Below, piece after piece: positions 1 through 12,144 of a stretch of DNA of 64,000 bases. Made by a program: the position numbers and the translations under genes. Source of the stretch: Toxorhynchites rutilus septentrionalis (Eukaryota > Arthropoda > Insecta > Diptera > Culicidae). The stretch's first letter is position 1, and each line of letters starts with the position of its first letter. The notes beneath the pieces are model-generated. The model had not been told where the DNA came from, made no database searches, and saw only the letters and a list, made by a program, of their open reading frames with translations. The stretch spans positions 74,813,935-74,877,934 of the forward strand of contig NC_073744.1 in the NCBI RefSeq assembly GCF_029784135.1. Reading direction: 5' to 3'.

Positions 1-1690
1 AGTTAAATTCTTTATTTGCATTTTTACATCACCAAACAAATACTCGATATCATGATACTCTGGACCAACATTGCATAAACTTCCCCCAAAACGAATTCGT
101 TCCTCTCTCTCATGTATCACGTATGCATACATCGATGTTTGAGTTCAACGTGGTTTGACATACGCTACAGGTGAGCTAGATTTTTTTTATTTTATACGAA
201 AATTACTCACACGTATAAAATAGCGTGCAGTGTGTGTGCGCTATCTTGCACGCTATTTACTAATCCTAACGTGAGGACCTTTCTAGCATGCCTAATAACT
301 GTCTAAGTTCGTTAGTTTGAGTTCACGATGGGTAGACAATAAACCGTCCATTGATGGGGTAACTACTTTGTTGCATCAGAAGTCAAGTTTTCGTTCCTCT
401 TTATATGGACGTAAAAATGAGATTGCGTACGCGGGTATCAATTTCATTTCTAGGGGGGTAGAAATGTGGATTGAAGTCAGTTGGATGAAGAGGCAGATTT
501 GTATTCATTAGTCGCGTCAGTTAGAATAACCACTGACTGGACTAGTTCATCAGACATCCTAGCTCTCAACGCTAGTCAATTCATTTTCTAGTCAATTCAC
601 TTTTTGTTGACGACGACTGCCGAAGCAGTTCTAGTCGAAGCGAAGCTACTGGGAGTAGAAGCGGTCTTCATTTATCACCTTCGAAGATTTCGGGCCCTGA
701 TTATAAGTACACTTCTCGCGTAACTTTTGAAAAGGTCCAATGTAACATTTTCGTCAACTCGAGAAAAACGAAGTTGAAGACCCGAACATTATTCCGCGAA
801 TTGTCTTAAAAGTTATCGATCTTTATTGCTCCTCTCGCCACTAGCGATCAAGAATAGCTCTCCAAAACCAATCGTAGCTGTTGTTCCGTGATTTGAGTTT
901 AAAGTTGAAGCCAAGGAGCGAAAAATGTTACATTGGACGTTTTGACTGCCCGCGTTTGCACATTGGACATATTACGTTGCACGATAAGAATTTGAAAATA
1001 ACTACTAAACAACAATCCAAAAATCAGCATTTCGTTCTAAAGACAGATTATTATTGTTATCACCCGTTGAATTGAACTGAAATCGATAACAACTACTGTA
1101 AGAAACAAAAACTCAAAACGACCGAAGTACGACTTCGTGTTGTTTTGACTGCTTTGTTACTTCGGACGTTTCGGGCATCGGAGGAAAGTGGCGTCCGAAG
1201 TAACAGCCGGGTGCTTAAAATCCGAATCTGTACATTGGATATTTTTTGTATCGGCGATAAAAAGATGAAGGAAATAGATACGTGAACGATTGTTTTTGTA
1301 ATGCATTCAATGATTGAAGACTAATAACGTGCATCTATTACCTCGATTTGTTTACATTTGTTACATAGGACATTTTCAAAAGTTACGCGAGACTTCCCCA
1401 TTTATCATAATGAGAACTTCCAAACCCCTCTATCAAAATAACAGAATCAGTCACCTGCAGGACGGTCTTGCTCAATTATCTCATCACCTACCCTATTTAG
1501 ATACGGTATTTCCAGAATCAATGGATTACAATTGCAGTAGAAAAGAAAAAGAGGTAGACATTGTTTTGTAATCTTTGTCATTCACCCGGTTTTATGATGA
1601 ATGTGCACAGGTGGTGTTGTCCACACTGGAGAAAAAGTTTAGTAAAGGCAGCTACCAAATCTTTAGTAGTCAAAATATTGGTAAAATATA
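1..1690. other. Non-coding stretch with imperfect inverted repeats
   Basis: No gene is recognised. Around 712-753 and again, inverted, around 1357-1392 there is a matching block (core CTCGCGTAACTTTTGAAAA) with a few mismatches. A TTACATTGGAC-type motif recurs near 735-745, 925-940, 955-965 and 1230. These look like the decayed arms of a foldback or MITE-type element. The short open frames here have no recognisable domain and are probably chance. Confidence 0.4.
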
Positions 1691-2560
1691 CAAATTTTTG
1701 ACGTAGGACTACGTCTTTCATTTCTATACCGGGGTGTAAAACCAAAGTTTCGAGAACGAAAGCGTTACGCTGGAGACCGAGATTTTGAGCGTTAATAGCT
1801 CTTAAACAACTGAACGAAATGGTATGATAAACACTTCATTTGAAAGATAAAATGTCTACGCGTCATATACTTGTTACTTTTTCATCCAAAAACTTGTTTC
1901 AATAGTCTTAAAATTGTTTTCAAAACAGGCTATTGAAATCAAAAATCGGTATATAAGCGAGCGGCGCTCGTAAACCCACTCAGTTATGATTGAACAGCGA
2001 TTGGAGCATGTTGTCGCTGTTGTTGTGAAACTAATTTCGTTTATCATGAATGCGCTGATGAACGGTGTCACCAAGAGCCTGTTTGTGCACCTAAGGCCAA
2101 AAGGGAATCCATCAGGAGGAGAGTGATGCCACGGTTCCGCTTGAAACATCGGAGCAGCCGCCACACACACACACACACACATACACGCGCGGAATTCTCG
2201 TTGCTATCATCGTTACTGAAAAATAATCTGCCAGTTCCCCTGGGAATTGAAAAATACATTCATGCGAAATAGTTTATTTTAATGTTTTCTATCCATATAA
2301 CACTGCAACCAAATACATTTGGTTTTGTTATTTTTCAATCAATCGCAATTAACAGGAAAGCTTCTGAATATTTTTTTCCCCATCAGTGGAAATTTTCGTA
2401 TCCAATATTGGATGCATAACATGAAAAACGGAAAATGTTTCACATCGCGAAAATCAAGTCATTTTCGAGCGATTATTTGCTTTCTACTCATATAATGCTG
2501 CGAACAAATACATTTCGTTTTGGATTTTTTCAATCAAGTGCGATCAACGTAAGACCACGT
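1690..2560 (+). repeat. Dispersed histone-linked repeat module, copy A
   Basis: This block begins at the 16-bp palindrome GACGTAGGACTACGTC (1700-1715). It continues through a TATA-plus-initiator segment, a GGTGTCACCAAGAGCCTGTT segment and a CA microsatellite (about 2160-2190), and ends in a block containing TCCAATATTGGATGCATAAC near 2400. The same order occurs inverted at about 32,740-33,990. Parts recur at 4255-4530 and 5127-5340. Its neighbours include histone H3 pseudogenes, so I infer it derives from histone-cluster flanking DNA that spread as a repeat. The family is not one I can name. Confidence 0.55.
1951..1985 (+). promoter_or_regulatory. TATA plus arthropod initiator-like core promoter inside repeat module A
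   Basis: TATATAAG is followed about 28 bases later by CTCAGTTAT, which fits the arthropod TCAGT initiator at the normal TATA spacing. A GAGCGGCGCTCG palindrome lies between them. The inverted copy near 33,700 keeps the same elements. No intact coding sequence follows, so this is a relic or a promoter for a non-coding transcript. Confidence 0.35.
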
Positions 2561-3099
2561 CTTTCAGCAATTTATTAGAGGTGCAATGAATCTTTAGGAA
2601 TTCCCGCTCTACGCGCACTGGCAAACAATGTTTACTCAACAATTTCTCAAACTAGAAATGGGTGTTGTGAGAGAGGATTAGCGAACGCGAAAACGACAAA
2701 CGGGAGAAAGATACGTTTGGAGGTTGAAGGAAATTGGCAGAAAACTTCTTCATTCTATCATTCAAATAATGTGATTCATATCACATCGTTTTGCCAGAAA
2801 GAGATTATTAATGCTCAAAGGAGGAATCGAGTCCTCCGAGGAAATTACCCAGCGCAAATTAGAGTCGACTATCGATTGCGGCATTCGTACACAAATAATT
2901 TTATAATGCAGTTTCACCAAAGTGATTTCTTCGGATATATTCACTACATCATGTCATGTATTTCATATTCTTCATAAGGAAATCCATATCCATGGCACCT
3001 ATCGGTAACGAATTATTATCGAAACCACGATTTTCGCTAAATGCTCCTTTCAGTTCGGCCTGTAAAAAACTTTTCTGTACTCTAATCCATCAAATTTGG

Positions 3100-3115
3100 A
3101 GCCCTGAAAAGGGCC
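3100..3115 (-). terminator. Histone mRNA 3' stem-loop (H3 pseudogene, minus)
   Basis: On the minus strand the sequence is GGCCCTTTTCAGGGCT, a six-base-pair stem with the UUUC loop typical of replication-dependent histone mRNAs. It lies just after the H3 relic. Confidence 0.75.
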
Positions 3116-3119
3116 GTTG

Positions 3120-3506
3120 ATTATATGCTAAGCTAATATAGCATATAGCACGCTCTCCTCGGATACGATGGGCCAGCTGGGTGTCCTTGGGCATGATGTG
3201 ACGCGTTTTGCATGGATAGCACACAAATTGGTATCTTCTAATAAGCCTCCTGCAGCGTCATAACCGCGGAACTTTGGAAGCGCAAGTCGGTTTTGAAGTC
3301 CTGAGCAATTCCACGAACCAAATGCTGCAAAGGTAGCTTGCGGATCAGCAATTCGGTCGATATCTGATAGCGACGAATTTCATGCGAAGTTCACGGTCGA
3401 TAGCGATGTGGCTTCTTCACGCTTCCTGCGGCTGATGCGCTTATCCGAGCTGCTTTCGTGGTGCCTTACCACCGAAAGACTGACGAGCTGTCTGCTTAGT
3501 CCCGAT
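3120..3506 (-). pseudogene. Histone H3 pseudogene (minus arm)
   Basis: Read on the minus strand, this matches histone H3 from the TKQTAR region through [28 protein letters not shown] and the [18 protein letters not shown] segments, but in several frames. The start codon is lost, early in-frame stops occur, and residues between the EAS and DTN regions are deleted, as in the plus-strand twin. It retains a histone 3' stem-loop just downstream. It cannot encode H3. Confidence 0.85.
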
Positions 3507-3748
3507 GAAACGAGTCCTCACGGTGCGAGAGTAGAGTAAGAAATGAACGAAAGCAAGGGAAGTGTCATTTTATAAAACATAAAAGAATCGAATGTAAACC
3601 CCACCCTCTTTATTGTATAAGCTTACTGTATACTCACGAATATAATAAGGGTGGGATTTAGATTCTATACTTTTATGGTTTATAAAATGACGCTTCCTTT
3701 GCTTTCGTTCATTTCTTACTCTACTCTCGCACCGTGAGGACTCGTTTC

Positions 3749-4129
3749 ATCGGGACTAAGCAGACAGCTCGTTAGTCTTTCGGTGGTAAGGCACCACGAA
3801 AGCAGCTCGGATAAGCGCATCAGCCGCAGGAAGCGTGAAGAAGCCACATCGCTATCGACCGGGAACTTTGCGTGAAATTCATCGCTTTCGGAAGTCGACC
3901 GAATTGCTAATCCGCAAGCTACCTTTGCAGCTTTTGGATCGTGGAATTGCTCAGGACTTCAAAACCGACTTGCGCTCCCAAAGTTCCGCTGTTATGACGC
4001 TGCAGGAGGCTTATTCGAAGATACCAATTTGTGTGCTATCCACGCAAAACGCGTCACATCATGCCCAAGGACATTCAGCTGGCCCATCGAATCCAAGGAG
4101 AGGGTGCTATATTAGCTTAGCATATAATC
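3749..4129 (+). pseudogene. Histone H3 pseudogene (plus arm)
   Basis: The sequence reads as H3 beginning near TKQTAR, with a stop where K9 would be, then APRKQL and a further stop or frameshift. The open part from 3835 carries [20 protein letters not shown] and IAQDFKTDL. It lacks the VA of GTVALREI and about ten residues around SEAYLVGLFE, after which the C-terminal part is out of frame. It is one half of the inverted repeat and keeps a canonical replication-dependent stem-loop 3' of the coding relic. Confidence 0.9.
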
Positions 4130-4132
4130 AAC

Positions 4133-4148
4133 GGCCCTTTTCAGGGCT
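4133..4148 (+). terminator. Histone mRNA 3' stem-loop (H3 pseudogene, plus)
   Basis: GGCCCTTTTCAGGGCT follows the plus-strand H3 relic by a few bases and matches the SLBP-binding stem-loop consensus. It mirrors the minus-strand copy at 3100-3115. Confidence 0.75.
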
Positions 4149-4254
4149 CCAAATTTGATGGATTAGAGTTTAGAAAAGTTTTTACAGGCCAAACTGAAAC
4201 GAGAATTTTCGTGTGGATGCCATACAGCATCGAGAAAATTTCGGAAAGATCTAA

Positions 4255-4530
4255 TCGTTGCTGAAAAATAATCTGCCAGTTCCCTGGGAATTGAAGAATA
4301 CATCCATGCGAAAGAGTTTATTTTAATGTTTTCTAATTATATGGCGAACACAGCGACCAAATACATTTGATTTCGTAATTTTTCAATCAAGTGTAATTAG
4401 CTGGAAAGCTTCTGAAGATTATTCTTTCCCATCAGTAGGATATTTTCGTATCCAATATTGGATGCATAACATGAAAAACGGAAAATGTTTCGTATCGCGA
4501 AAATTATATAATTTTCAATCGATTATTGCT
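4255..4530 (+). repeat. Partial copy of the histone-linked repeat module
   Basis: This is a diverged direct copy of roughly 2215-2470: AAATAATCTGCCAGTTCCC, a TTTATTTTAATGTTTTCTA stretch and the TCCAATATTGGATGCATAAC block all recur in order. It flanks the H3 inverted repeat on the right as the first copy does on the left. Confidence 0.65.
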
Positions 4531-4680
4531 CAGTCGCCGAAATTTTCATACTCAGAGAGTTCATTCTCCTCTAGTTTGCCTTCCAAATTGCCATCGTAAA
4601 CCACACCTTCTCTCGATTCAATCACGCACGAAAAGCATACTGAAATGATATTGTGGTGGTGAAACCGATTCATTCTTCGT

Positions 4681-4846
4681 GAGGCGTCGTGCACAAATTA
4701 CGTAACGCGATAAGGGGGGAGGGGGTAGATGTTGCGTTACTTTCTGTTTATTAGAGATAGGAAATTGCGTTACGAAAGGGGGGGGCGGGGAGAGGTGGTT
4801 CAAAATTCGGATTTTTAGCGTTACGTAATTTGTGTACGACGCCTGA
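4681..4846. mobile_element. Short MITE with about 28-bp terminal inverted repeats and G-rich interior
   Basis: The ends are inverted copies: GGCGTCGTGCACAAATTACG on the left, and its near-complement with one mismatch ending at about 4844. The interior has two guanine-rich tracts (around 4713-4726 and 4777-4797), each with several runs of three or more G. There is no coding capacity. The superfamily cannot be assigned because I see no clear target-site duplication. Confidence 0.6.
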
Positions 4847-5126
4847 GGACATCGACAAGACAACATCGTTACTGAACGAGCTGAACGGCGAGGGATCGAG
4901 GGATTCATTACCTGGCCTGACCAAACCTGAAATGCAATCAGTTTGTTTTAACTGTGAGGGAGCGCAGAAAAGCCGATGCTGATACTCTCGTGACCAAGAG
5001 AGTATCAGCATCGAAATACGGTTCCTCGGGAAGACATAGAAGCAGCCGCCACACACACACACATACACGTGCGCAACTCTTTTCGTTTGCTGGTTATCGA
5101 GAGGAAACCTGGAAAGAAATGATCGT

Positions 5127-5340
5127 TGCTGAAAAATAATCTGCCAGTTCCCCTTGGAATTGAAAATTACATTCAAGCGAATTTATTTTAATGTTTTCTA
5201 TCCATATAATACTGCGACCACATACATTTGGTTTTGTGATTTGTCAATCATGTGCAGTTAGCAGGAAAGCTTCTGAAGATTATTCTTCAGAACAAGGTTT
5301 TTTGTATCCAATATTGGATGCTTAAAACCTTGATGCTCCA
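5127..5340 (+). repeat. Third direct partial copy of the histone-linked repeat module
   Basis: It again carries AAATAATCTGCCAGTTCCC, TTTATTTTAATGTTTTCTA and CCAATATTGGATGC, diverged from the copies at 2215 and 4255. A CA microsatellite (about 5048-5068) precedes it, as in copy A. Confidence 0.6.
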
Positions 5341-5851
5341 ACGTAACACTCTCGTTTTTGAAGTCACCCAAATATTTATTTATTCATTCATTCAGGATGG
5401 ATTTAGATTCAACTTCAAACAAATGATCTCTAAATCAACGATAGTCCTACGTCACCCTTGCGGTTATACCATAGATATAACCCACTTCCTGTTTTTGTAT
5501 ATATTACCAAAATCTTGTAAAATCAATGTCAGATGTAATGAACATCACTACTACAGCTTCGTACATTTTACTTCATTCCATTAGTATCCTTGTTTTTTGT
5601 CATACCTAGCATCTGTGATGTGCGCACTTTGCAATCGCCATTTCCTTTTTAGAAACGGAGGTAAGTATTTTGCTCTCGTTTTAAGTTTACCTGTAAATAA
5701 TCTCTTTTCTGGTTCTGTTTTAGCTTCTTACCCTACAAAAATCAGCCGAAGTGGCAACGACAACGAATAATGGTACAATAAAAGGCATTACCAATCGGTA
5801 AATATATTTCAAAATATATTATTGCAAGAATAACAATTATTTTCTCCATAG

Positions 5852-5994
5852 ATGTTGTAATTCCAATCAGTTCTGTGGAGAAATTTAACGTTGCTTTCAA
5901 GGCAGGCCAGGAGATCATGGATTTAAAATCGCTGAAAGGAATATACGTGGTTGCGAAAGGTGAAATGGTATATGTCGCTACAGGCGGAAAAAGA
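5852..5994 (+). CDS. Candidate internal exon of an unrecognised gene
   Basis: An open frame of 47 codons lies between an acceptor (TTTTCTCCATAG, ending 5851) and a strong donor (GTAAGT at 5995). The frame reads VVIPISSVEKFNVAFKAGQE and then a Lys/Val-rich stretch ending GGKR. I do not recognise the family. A possible upstream exon (about 5723-5795) has a donor but does not join in the same frame, so the link is unproven. It could be chance or part of a decayed gene or transposon. Confidence 0.25.
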
Positions 5995-6179
5995 GTAAGT
6001 TGTTCTTCTGCAGCGACGAAAGCGTCTCCTGTTGCTGCAACAAGAGGATTCAAGTCTATCTAACTCATGCAAATCAACGTTTACTGTATGTAGAATAAGT
6101 TATAAGTAATATGTACTAATTATGTAGAATAATACCATATATAATAAAATATAATAGAATAAAAATAAAAAAATAAATC

Positions 6180-8037
6180 CATATCCCTGATGTGTCCCAA
6201 ACAAAATTTTTACTGATATTGTACCAACGGGGGGCAAAAAAATCTGGCATTATTGAACCGATTAATCGGATTTTTTGAGTCAATATTGATCCAACATTGG
6301 ACCAACAAACCGTAGTTCAGCGAGACATTTGCGCCTACTATTTTTTTTCGTAGAATGTACCAATGATTAGTAGGGTAGAAAATGACTAGAGAATTGGTAA
6401 CATGTACTAAAAAATTGGTTATATTTACTAAATATTCCTCTCAGTGCAGATCAAACATTATGTTACGATCAAAATTTAATCGAACTAACTTGACGCATGT
6501 GCATCTGAAAACCCTTAACACATCAAATTTTTAGATGTGTGCATGCAGAACCAAGGCGCTTGTATAAATGTATAACAGGTGAAGCAACATCATCACTTTA
6601 AAGAGAAGGGGATTACGGTTTGTGGAGCGGGGGTTGTTTGTTTTGTTATTGCTAGGATACGCCATTTTTGCATTTTCACATGCGAGAGTAGTGGATGAAC
6701 TGGATGGGAAGGAAATTCTACAAAATCATCCCTTCTTTTTCACATAAATTCGCAAAAGCCGAACATAGTAGGCATCGTTCGAATAAGCGTCGTAGCAGTT
6801 TGTAGAGAGCCGCCGGCAGCGTTCTGATGCTGTTTGTAAACAATACCGACAGCAATTCCAATATGGCTGAAAGTGCATTCCATATGATTGTTTCAACTGG
6901 TATATATAGAGGCGCCTTGTGCAGAACGATGCCTCTATTTTGATTTTGAAATTTTCTCTTCAGTTCATTTTGATCACTCATCGATAAAAACCAAACAAAA
7001 TAGTTAAAAGTGATCAAATCAACTGTTACCAACTTAATGAAAGTGTTCGGGTTACGTTTGTCGACAGCCTGCGTCGGGGCTCGTAACGAAAAAAATGGTT
7101 TGGCATGTTATCGGTAGTTGCGGCAAGCAAAACGGAGTTTTTGTGTCGAACCGTAAATTTGGAATCATACAGAACGGGAATTTTAAATAACAGATTTTAC
7201 CCTTCGTCAAGTCCCTCATAGTCCAGCGAACAGAGTGGTCCGAAGGGGAATTTTTTCCCTTTTTCACAAAAATTACTGTTTTCAAAAATTCATGACTTTT
7301 GTACCATTGAACCGATTCAAGTAATCGACCAGGTGTATGACACGATTATCGCTATCTCACTCTACCTACCGTCACCGCCTATCTCACTATCCCTCTGCTG
7401 TAAAAGTTCATCATCGACATCACGATATGTCAGATGGTGGTAAATTGGTAATTCGCGATGACGTCGACGTCTGGTGGCGACTTCAAGCTAGAGTCATAAT
7501 TTGGGTCCCAAAATCGTTAGTGTAATCTCTACCAGATTAGAAGACACGGAGCCGGTTTTCAAATTTTAAAATTTGAATGAAAATTTTCACATTATGTTGT
7601 TTAATTATTAGAAACACGTATTTCTGGCTTTCATTCAACCATATGGTCATACAATTCCAACATTGGTTGCTGATTTTTTTCTTTATAATATAAAATTGTC
7701 TTCATAAACAATTTTCGTATTAGACATTTTCCCCACCTGCAAACAAAAATGTTTTTATTTAAACAGAATACTAATTTGATATGGAAAAGATAATTTTCAT
7801 TCATAATTTTAATTTTGAAAACGTTCATTCCGACTGAAAATCATCTATTCTTTGACGCTACCCTAAACTAGTAAACGAAGTTCACTACCGTCAACGCGGA
7901 TCGCTGTTTTGAAGAAAACAAATACTTCTGACGTTTGAGATGTTGGCACCAAAAACATGGCGGGTGCCATACGGCTGTAATCGACATATCAAATGTCAAA
8001 TGCCAATGAGCTAGTCATCTATGAAAAAAATATTAAG
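6180..8037. other. AT-rich non-coding stretch, nothing recognised
   Basis: Short open frames on both strands lack recognisable domains, splice partners or motifs. I see no gene, RNA or named repeat here. Confidence 0.4.
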
Positions 8038-9045
8038 CGGACCTTACACGGTCAACTTTATTGACAATATAATGACATTTGAGAGCATAATGACAGCTGA
8101 ACATGGCCGACGACGCAGAAATCCGGATTTTCTGATTTTAATTTTACATTTAATTTTTGTTAGTCTTTTTTGCGATTGCAATTAAAATTTATAAACTACT
8201 GAAATTGTAGAAATCATAAATGGAAGCTTTTGGTTTGGAAAACCGATACTTTGAATAGCAAAATACGGTACTTTTCACGATACAAATCAAAACTTCAAAG
8301 TAAACTGACAATGTGATGGTGAGAGAGTGGATGAAACTTAACAACGTTTTAGGAATTTTTTAATGTTGAACTCGGTCATTCTTTGCGCTAGTGAGCTCCG
8401 CTATAAAATTTGGAGAATGAGAAGATCTGGGAAAATCACAGATGAAAAAACATCATGTGTTAATTCAAGCTACAGTAGAATCCCGATTATCCCCGGAATA
8501 GTCGGGCAAACTCACCGCGATTAACGAAAATCGCTTGTATTTTTGAGAAGAAAAACCGAATTCTAAAGTGTAAATTATGAATGAAAATTAACTTTTACGA
8601 ATCAAATTAGTATTCTATGTGAATGCAAATCACTTTTTTTCTGCAAGTGGTGAGAAAATCCCATACAAAAATTATGTCTGAAATTGACGTTACATTATAA
8701 TAATACATTTTAGTAGGAATATCTGAAAATTCAGGGGAAATAGGTTAAGTTAAGGTTAGGACTACGCGCTTCAACTAATTAAATAATACCAAGTAGATAT
8801 ATTCATTCAAATTTTACCAATTGAAAATTGCCTTTTAGCCTTCTAATCTGATAGAGAATAGTTTGGATCCCAAACTCAAATGTCGCCACTAGCCATCGCG
8901 GATATTTTCGTTGTCTCGGGTTGAGGGCGATATTGACCGTGTAAGGTGGAAAAATATTGATTGAGGTTAGATCAGATGTTGAAAGCCTAGCTGTCATGAT
9001 ATTGAAGACACTTACTGTCAATCCGGTTGATCGTGTAAGGTGCCC
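8038..9045. mobile_element. Non-autonomous element with about 27-bp inverted ends
   Basis: The left end CCTTACACGGTCAACTTTAT (from about 8041) is matched by the inverted right end near 9016-9044, which reads CCTTACACGATCAACCGGAT on the other strand. The interior has no transposase frame. No clear target duplication was found, so the superfamily is unknown. Confidence 0.45.
8472..8493 (+). repeat. pogo-like terminal repeat remnant
   Basis: TACAGTAGAATCCCGATTAT followed by CC resembles the TA-flanked end of pogo/Tigger-type elements (CAGT...CTCGATTATCC). The partner end was not located, so it is probably a fragment. Confidence 0.4.
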
Positions 9046-10057
9046 ATTACACTTGCGGAAGAATTGGATTTTTACATTCTAATTTTGATTCCATTTGCTC
9101 TACTAATTCTCGGGTTATGCAAAAATTCGTGTTTTGTTTTCAAAGGAAAGAGATATGTCAAACCATCATAGAAACACTTTTCGTACCCAAAAATCCTCAC
9201 ATGCCAAATTTTGTTCCATTTGCTTGAATAGTTCTCGAGTTACGCAGAAATTGGTTTTTCATTTGTATGACAGCTCCCCCCTAGAGAAGGGGAAGGAGTG
9301 TCGAACCACCATAGAAATATTTCATGCCCCCTGAAACCTCCACATGCCAATTTTGGTTCTATTTGCTTGATTAGTTCTTGATTTATGCAAAAATATGTGA
9401 TTAATTGTGTTTCCAGAGAGGGCAGGGGTCTCGAACTATCGTAAGAACTTTCCCCGTACCCAAAGTAGCGTGCACTAGCTTATGAGTCACATTAACGGAA
9501 AAGTTAGGCAATTTCTCCGAAATAACGATTGATAATTGGTCTGCTTTTTATCAGCTATCATCGAATCATGAACGAAATAGACACATTTGAATCTGTACCA
9601 TTTCTGAATAGAAGATTAGTAGAACCAAATATGTTGTTAATAAAAAACAAAGATGTCATATTCAATAATGAAATATGTAGTTCTTAAAGCATTCAGACAA
9701 ATAGGACCCCTCGTGCGCGCTTTAATTTTAAATTCCCAACCAACCTCCGCCGCACCATGTCAACTTCACACCACAAATGCCGGCAGAGCAGTATGTGTAC
9801 ATCGTTTTGATGCGAGACACGTGCTGTGCGATCTCCGAATGCGTTGCCACCAATCCCGGCTAACATGGACAGCCCCGCGATGCCAAAACGCGGATCGGAT
9901 CGGCGAATCAAATATAGTCGCTGTTTGTAAACATTGTCGGTAAACGCCAGCGCATATGAGGCGCGGCGCACGTTCATACTGTGCAGAGCTCCTATCACCC
10001 AGCTGATCTTCCGATGACTAACGATGAATACCACCCCCTCTGTTTTCTAATTTTTAG

Positions 10058-12039
10058 CCTCAACGCTCTTGGCAGCGATTCCAGGGACGGTTGCCAATTC
10101 GCCGAGACCAGCTAGGAGAGCCAAATGTGTAAATCGAGATCGTATACAGGTGCATATTGTGATCAATCGTTGATTAGTTTTTGTTTGAAGTTCGATAAAC
10201 TACTTGTTGTTCTTTTTTTGAAAAGGTTTACGACGGTCATGATAGCATGCTGCATCAGAGGCTAACGACGCTGCGCAATGAGATGCGTACAAGGCCATCG
10301 ACCCAGAGTGTAGAGGTGGATGCCTACTTGGTGACTCCCTACGATGAGCATATGTCCGATCACCTAATGGAGTCGGATCAGCGGTTACAGTTCATCAGTG
10401 GTTTCACAGGGAAAAATGCGCAAGCTGTCGTTACACTCAAATCAGCTGCACTGTGGGTCGATCCCCGATACTACGATCAGGCAGAATATGAACTTAACTG
10501 CGATTGGAGAATCTTCCGTAACGATGATCGACCGAATCTGGCGGAGTGGATATCGGTTCGCAGATAACTACTAATATGAAAAGTATCCTAACTAATAAAT
10601 GTAACTAATTTAAGGGAGAATTGAAACCAGAGTCTAAGGTGGGTGCCGATCCTCAATTAGTTCCACATTCTTTCTGGATCACCCTGGAACGTCAGCTCAA
10701 CTCGGAGTTCATCAAACTGGTTAAAATAAACAGGAATCTGATCGATTTAGTGTGGGGCCCGAATCGCCCCGCACCAAAGCTCAATTCGCTGAAGGTTCAT
10801 CCGTTACGGTTCGCTGGAGAACGATGGGAGAGCAAAGTGAACAAACTCCGCTCGAACTTCACATCACATCGTTGCGATGCCATGATTGTAACCTCCTTGA
10901 CTGAAATTGCGTACATTCTGAATCTACGTGGTAGCGACATTCCATACACACCGGTGTTTAAAGCATATCTGCTAGTTAGCAATCGAGAAATCATCCTCTA
11001 CACCAACAAAACCCGAATTAGTATGGGTCTGATTAACCATTTGAAGTCCCACAACTGCCATAACGAATATTGTGTTTCGTGAGTGGTTTTGAATGTTTGG
11101 TGGATCTTCAATTTATGGGTATCTTATTCTTTCAGAATCAAAGAGTATGAAGATGTGCGGCGAGACCTTCAAACGCTGTCTCAACACTGGAAACGAATTC
11201 TCGTTCCATCGGCAGTTGTTTTTGACCTGGGAGCGTCGGAAGCAATTCATTCCGCTCTTCCACGGGGCCTTGTTTTGGATAAACCTTCGCCGATTATTTT
11301 CCTCCGTGCCCAGAAGAATGAGATCGAGAAGGAGGGTATGAAGAAGGCACACATCCGCGATGGAGTCGCGATGTGTGAAGTGTTGAGTTTTCTGGAAAGT
11401 CGGGTACAATCCAAGTTTTTCAAATCAATGAACTTCTCCAATAAATATTATCACTATTTCAGTTTCTCGCAGGCGATACCTTCACCGAGCTTTTGCTCGC
11501 TCGTGAAATTGATCGCAGTCGAAAAATCCAAAACCTTTCCGAGGGAACATCCTTCGAGACTATCGTGGCTTTTGGTTCCCATAGCGCAATTCCACACTAC
11601 ACGCCGAGTAATTTAACCGACTTCGAAATAACCGAGCACAACACGCTGCTAATCGATTCCGGTGGTCAATATCAGGATGGAACTACCGACGTGAGCAGGA
11701 CGATTCATTTGGGCGAACCATCACCAGAGCAGATCCGAGCGTACACAAACGTTCTGATTGGGATGATTCGACTCTCGGTGCTGATCTTCCCGGAAAACTT
11801 GCAACCTGCCGAGTTGGATGCCCTGGCTAGGGGACCAGTTTGGGGAGAAATGAATGATTATCCACACGGTACGGGTCACGGAATTGGTTCATATCTTTCC
11901 GTACATGAATGTGAGTTTGACCAACTTCATGTTATCTTGATATTAACTAAGTACTCAATTCATATTTCAGCTCCGATCAATGTTGCGTATACGACGAAGC
12001 AACGTTATGGTTTCAAGGAAGGGTATTTCTTCTCAAATG
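10058..12039 (+). CDS. Xaa-Pro aminopeptidase (M24B), 5' exons
   Basis: Six exons join in frame with GT-AG introns: 10058-10149, 10226-10555, 10615-11078, 11136-11403, 11463-11910 and 11971-12039. The product removes an N-terminal residue that precedes proline. The first visible exon opens with a hydrophobic STLLAAIPGTVA that looks like the end of a signal peptide; the start exon lies upstream and was not found. Exons 2-4 give the creatinase-like N-terminal domains (LITFISGF-type FISGFTGKNAQAVV, LNLRGSDIPY). Exon 5 begins the pita-bread catalytic domain with LIDSGGQYQDGTTD (two metal-binding Asp) and HGTGHGIG (metal-binding His). The last phase-1 exon ends GYFFSN and continues 23.9 kb away at 35944. 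In total about 692 residues are visible, close to the animal membrane-type enzyme (XPNPEP2 class). Confidence 0.9.
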
Positions 12040-12125
12040 GTAAGACATCAGTAACTTATTCACAATAAATTTTCATATTAAATACATAATCTAGAAGCGA
12101 TATATTGATATCTTAGAAAATTTTT

Positions 12126-12141
12126 GACGTAGGATTACGTC
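12126..12141. repeat. GACGTAG palindrome, stand-alone copy
   Basis: GACGTAGGATTACGTC with the usual TTTT before and CTTTC after. It is one of at least six copies of this 16-mer in the window. Confidence 0.6.
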
Positions 12142-12144
12142 TTT

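Larger units (their letters stand above)
3062..4190. repeat. Large inverted repeat: two histone H3 pseudogenes head-to-head
   Basis: The left arm (about 3062-3610) is the reverse complement of the right arm (about 3650-4190) with scattered mismatches. The centre is a short AT-rich spacer. Each arm holds the same damaged histone H3 sequence with its promoter side inward and its 3' stem-loop outward. Both arms lack the same internal codons, so the H3 copy was probably damaged before the inverted duplication, or the arms have been homogenised since. A transcript through the block would fold into a hairpin of roughly 500 bp. Confidence 0.85.

Noticed and set aside
5723..5795. Upstream exon for the candidate exon at 5852
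   Set aside because: Its only open frame ends in the wrong phase to join the VVIPISSVEKF frame.
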